Assembly: GCF_000090795.2 (NCBI RefSeq)
Contig: NW_003546267.1
Coordinates: 385,929 to 418,949, forward strand
Reading direction: 5' to 3'
Source of the DNA: Amphimedon queenslandica
Lineage: Eukaryota > Porifera > Demospongiae > Haplosclerida > Niphatidae
Length of the DNA: 33,021 nt
In this document: one piece after another, positions 29,985 to 33,021 of the stretch
How the letters are laid out: the number at the start of each line of letters is the position of its first letter
Numbering within the stretch: the stretch's first letter is position 1
Notes under the pieces: generated by a model
Seen by the model: only the letters and a program-made list of their open reading frames with translations
Database searches by the model: none
Told to the model about the DNA's origin: nothing
Made by a program: the position numbers and the translations under genes

Positions 29985-30722
29985 TTTAATGGTCTGGTAC
30001 TCTTGAGAACAACTAGTTTTATGTTTTGAGTAGTATTTTGATATCAAACAAGTTGATTTTATTACCAATCCATTGCTTCATTACAATATACACACAGTAG
30101 TGCATAAAGCCTTGACCAATTGCCTGAGCCTGTCACCTCAGGCTTGCTAGTATCGACTCTAAACTACATGTACTCATTAATGACATCAATACCAATGGGT
30201 ATCTACTCTACAAAGTGAATCTCATAGCATTTGAGCTAATCGTGCCTACATACATACTTGTACACTATTATGTTGCCTAACATATTTTCTACTTTTTAAA
30301 AATAAAATGTAGGGACAATTACATGGGTTACTATTGTTTACAACAACTTTAATTTTTTAGAGTAGTATTGTGACATCTAACAAGTTGATTTTCTCCCTAG
30401 TGCATTGCCTCATTTGAATACACACACACCAGTGCATAGAGCATGGACCTCTTGCCTGAGCCTGTCAACACAGGCTACTTGTACTCATTAATGACATCAA
30501 TACCCATGGTTATCTATGCTACAAAGTGAAACTGAAAGCATTTGAGCAAACAGTGACTAAATACATACTTGTGCAGTGTATTATGGTGGACAAAGCCAGA
30601 AAATTTTTCATTTTTCATAAAAAAGAATGGGGAATATGAAATGGGCTAGTGTTGTTGAGTACAACTAGTTTTTTTACTGTAGTATTTAGACATCTAACTA
30701 GTTGATTTCATTCCCAATCCTC
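29985..30722 (+). repeat. ~335-bp satellite, block 4 right part (about 2 units)
   Basis: Continues the unit broken by the LINE (TTTAATGGTCTGGTA...), with anchors at 30182 and 30493 (spacing 311). It ends at GTTGATTTCATTCCCAATCC near 30720, about 14 bases from the stop codon of the BEN-domain gene. Confidence 0.93.
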
Positions 30723-30733
30723 CCATACAGAAA

Positions 30734-32342
30734 TTACAAGGTAGTTACAAGATTAGAACATGGTTGTGACAAGCAACCTTGCTGCAAGCATGTAGCAAGG
30801 TCGTTGACAGCATCTACTAATACAGCCTTAGACACATCATATCTGTCCTGAACAAATTGTATAATAATAATGATAAAATAATTTTTTAAATATACAAGCA
30901 ACTATTATATCATTATTCAATGCATTATTATTTCTGAGGCCATAGCAACTAGACTCTGTTAATGCTTCATGACTGACAAACACAGAAACCAATTTCCTTA
31001 CTAACTTAGTTGGAGCTCCTCCACTTTCAGAGATGGCTTCATCTAGCTGCCGCTGGGTTAGCGTAACTCCATAAGCAGGTACTAATTTTACTAATGATGG
31101 CTATAAATATGAATAAATAACAATGTTTGACCAAATTTAACTCACAGATACAGCTGCTTTAACACGACCAGCAGCAGCACCCTGCAAAAAAACAAATAAA
31201 TTGAAAGCTTTTGAAACTTGTTATTGTACATCATTCGTTGCAACCAAAAGGATGTTAATAAATAATTATAATTATTGCAAATAAAATAATAGCCAACTTT
31301 TGATAGACGCTTAGGATTTGGAGCTTTTGATATTAATGGTGGCTATAATTGTACAGAAAATCAATCTGTGTTTAACATGAATATACATACAGTAATCCAT
31401 ATGTTGTATTATTAGAAGACTGCATGTACATTACAAATGAAAAGTAAATTATTCAATGTATAGTTCTTACTGTATAGGAAGATTCAAACAGATCAATCAA
31501 AATATCATAATTTGGTTCTGGGGTGCTACACTATCATAGAAATCAATAAATATGACATAAAACCATAAATGTGCCAGTTCCGATGGTAAGGGACTGGGAA
31601 AACAATTGACAGGAGCTGGAGATTGAAGCTAACAATAATGTATAGTAACGACAAAATTAGTCATGATACCTCATTGTATATATTAGTCTGGGATAAAGAC
31701 TTAAAGTCACAAATATTATTCGTGACAGTAGGTATGCTAGGCACAGCTACATGGTACTGTTATAAATAAAGAATATGACAATGCAAGCCTAACTTTGTAC
31801 TTGTAGTTGTTTTTTAAGATTTTCAATCTGTTCCTTTTGCTCATGAAGCTGCTTCTGTAATGACTTTTCTAGGTCAGATTGCTGAAGTGGTGTAGTAGCA
31901 CTTAAGATCTCAGCTCCTCTAGACTTAGCAGCATCTATTTGAGCTGCTTCCTTGGCCTTCTTACTCTAAACTATTCTCTTCTTTGATGGGCCTGGCAATT
32001 CCTTATTAGCAGCGTCAAGAGTAGCTGTAAGTGATGTTGTGGAGTCAACTTTATCATTCTCATCTGTCTTCATAACTTTATCGTTAACTCAAACGAGACT
32101 AGTTTATCTTTCAGTTTGGTCCAATTTCCTAAAAGCATATTCTAGTAAAGCTATAATATCCTAATACTTACCATCACCTTAAGGATTTGTGCCTCAAAAT
32201 ATTTCTTTCCAAATTCCACCCTGACCCCAGTAGCACCGAGATAAATTCATTGAACGTCATCAGCATGGACCTTTGATGAAAAAACAATGCCAATACACTC
32301 GTGTTCTAACCATTTAAGCAAAAAATAAGACTTAGGAGGCAT
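30734..32342 (-). CDS. BEN-domain protein gene, multi-exon
   Basis: BEN domains bind DNA or chromatin proteins and usually act in transcriptional repression. Inferred exons: 32342-32172, about 32073-31801, 31756-31670, 31628-31564, 31525-31471, 31342-31298, 31181-31146, 31100-30903 and 30847-30734 (TAA). From the second listed exon on, all junctions are GT...AG and keep frame (291 codons). The first exon reads MPPKSYFLLKWLEHECIGIV...VRVEFGKKYFEAQILKV, like the N-terminus of BEN proteins. The next encodes a coiled coil (AKEAAQIDAAKSRGAEIL, SLQKQLHEQKEQIENLKKQL). The BEN domain is in the last two exons: LVPAYGVTLTQRQLDEAI, KLVRKLVSVFVSHEALTESS, CYGLRNNNALNNDII, VSKAVLVDAVNDLATCL. Two in-frame stops (TGA 32247-32249, TAG 31966-31968) and an unresolved junction between the first two exons leave the N-terminus in doubt: either a recent pseudogene, sequence errors, or exon borders I misplaced. 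Confidence 0.75.
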
Positions 32343-32470
32343 GATTGAAGGCAACAATTGTTAATACAAGAAGATAGTGTGCTCTAGCTTGCTGAGTCTG
32401 CTCTGCAGTTTCATTAGGGGTGTCTTGTGGGAGGAGCTTTGATTGCTGCATCTCAGCTCAGCTCAGTACT

Positions 32471-33021
32471 ATGGCAGTACAATTAAAGTCATTGTACAAC
32501 GAAAGGCTTTCTTTTGGCAATCCTATATTGAGGCAGGCTGCTAGCAGATCAACAAGGTATCGACATAAGAGAAAAATGGCATTTGAAGCTTCGGATCTTG
32601 CATTAAATGGACTGACAAATGATATGATCAGTAATGAGCTTCAGATTGATGATGCAGACACGATACTTGCTTTATTGATAACGTACAGAGTCTGCATGGC
32701 AGTAACGCTTTGTAAGATGATCTTGAAAGTTATTTAGCTCCTGATTATGCTGACTCAAATACTGATGTAAACTGCAGTATATACAATGACAGCAATAGTG
32801 ATGATGATGGTGAAAATCTAGATAATCTATATATGATTGGTCTCCACTGACTGTATATTCTAGGAGTGTGCTAATGCTGCAATTCAAGATGAGATATAAT
32901 TTAACAGACTGAGCTGTAGATGACCTGTTGCAACTTTTTCAAATGCATTGTCCTCAACCAAATCACTGTGTCATCACTGTACCATTTCAAGAAGCAATTC
33001 TCTGGCGTACCCCAACCTCCA
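32471..33021 (+). pseudogene. N-terminal part of a CACTA-type transposase relic, cut by window end
   Basis: From ATG 32471 the frame reads MAVQLKSLYNERLSFGNPI and a basic start, then DLALNGLTNDMISNELQIDD. After a one-base change near 32713 it continues with DDLESYLAPDYADSNTDV and an Asp/Asn-rich stretch (SNSDDDGENLDN). After a further change near 32845 it reads PLTVYSRSVLMLQFKMRYNL, a stop, and AVDDLLQLFQMHCPQPNHC. The last block fits the N-terminal motif of animal CACTA/EnSpm-like transposases, where relatives read P-L-T..., L-x-x-x-L-R-H-x-L-T, D-L-L-x-L-L and H-C-P-x-P-N. It continues off the window. It starts 128 bases from the BEN gene's start on the opposite strand. Confidence 0.6.

Noticed and set aside
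32672..32887. Minus-strand frame with a run of His residues
   Set aside because: The His run is the complement of an Asp-coding GAT repeat in the + strand transposase relic.

Overview
The window looks like nuclear DNA from a compact-intron invertebrate. It is AT-rich, has no bacterial operon layout, carries many decayed eukaryotic transposons, and contains genes whose exons are separated by introns of only about 37-75 bases. Very short introns, this transposon mix (piggyBac, Merlin, CACTA/EnSpm, a tyrosine-recombinase element, a PHD-containing LINE) and a BEN-domain gene would fit a demosponge such as Amphimedon. That assignment is inference; no single feature proves it. A run of 10 N at 21775-21784 marks an assembly gap.

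Layout. 1-4600: a foldback MITE (305-520), the first of three copies of a 239-bp MITE (735-973), a dead Merlin transposase on the + strand (1860-2970) split by an insertion, a G/T-rich degenerate minisatellite (3060-3415), a decayed coiled-coil reading frame (3578-3937, minus) and a 38-bp minisatellite (4175-4605). 5062-6385: a dead CACTA/EnSpm-type transposase (minus). 7162-7826: a small four-exon gene of unknown function (minus) with a perfect RFX X-box in its first intron. 8965-12059: a piggyBac-type gene (minus) with a separate 5' exon; its intron holds a 142-bp tandem array and a second MITE copy, and the locus is bracketed by two direct repeats of about 570 bp. 12646-13386: a decayed SET-domain frame (minus).

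13545-30722: an old satellite with a unit of about 335 bp, at least 20 copies, all in one orientation, broken into five blocks by later insertions. These insertions are (i) 16170-20485, with a zinc-finger/tyrosine-recombinase (Crypton-like) locus whose first half is a chain of tiny same-phase exons, (ii) 20886-21605, unidentified, (iii) 24323-25036, with a promoter-like motif cluster, and (iv) 25442-29984, a nearly full-length LINE (L2/CR1-like) in which a 173-bp piece of the reverse-transcriptase frame has flipped between 6-bp inverted repeats.

30734-32342: a BEN-domain gene (minus, at least nine exons). 32471-33021: the start of a further CACTA-type transposase relic (+), running off the window. 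There is no metabolic or operon-like cooperation here. The organising theme is nested mobile elements, some of which (piggyBac, zinc-finger/recombinase) have acquired intron-exon structures that could be host genes or spliced transposon genes.
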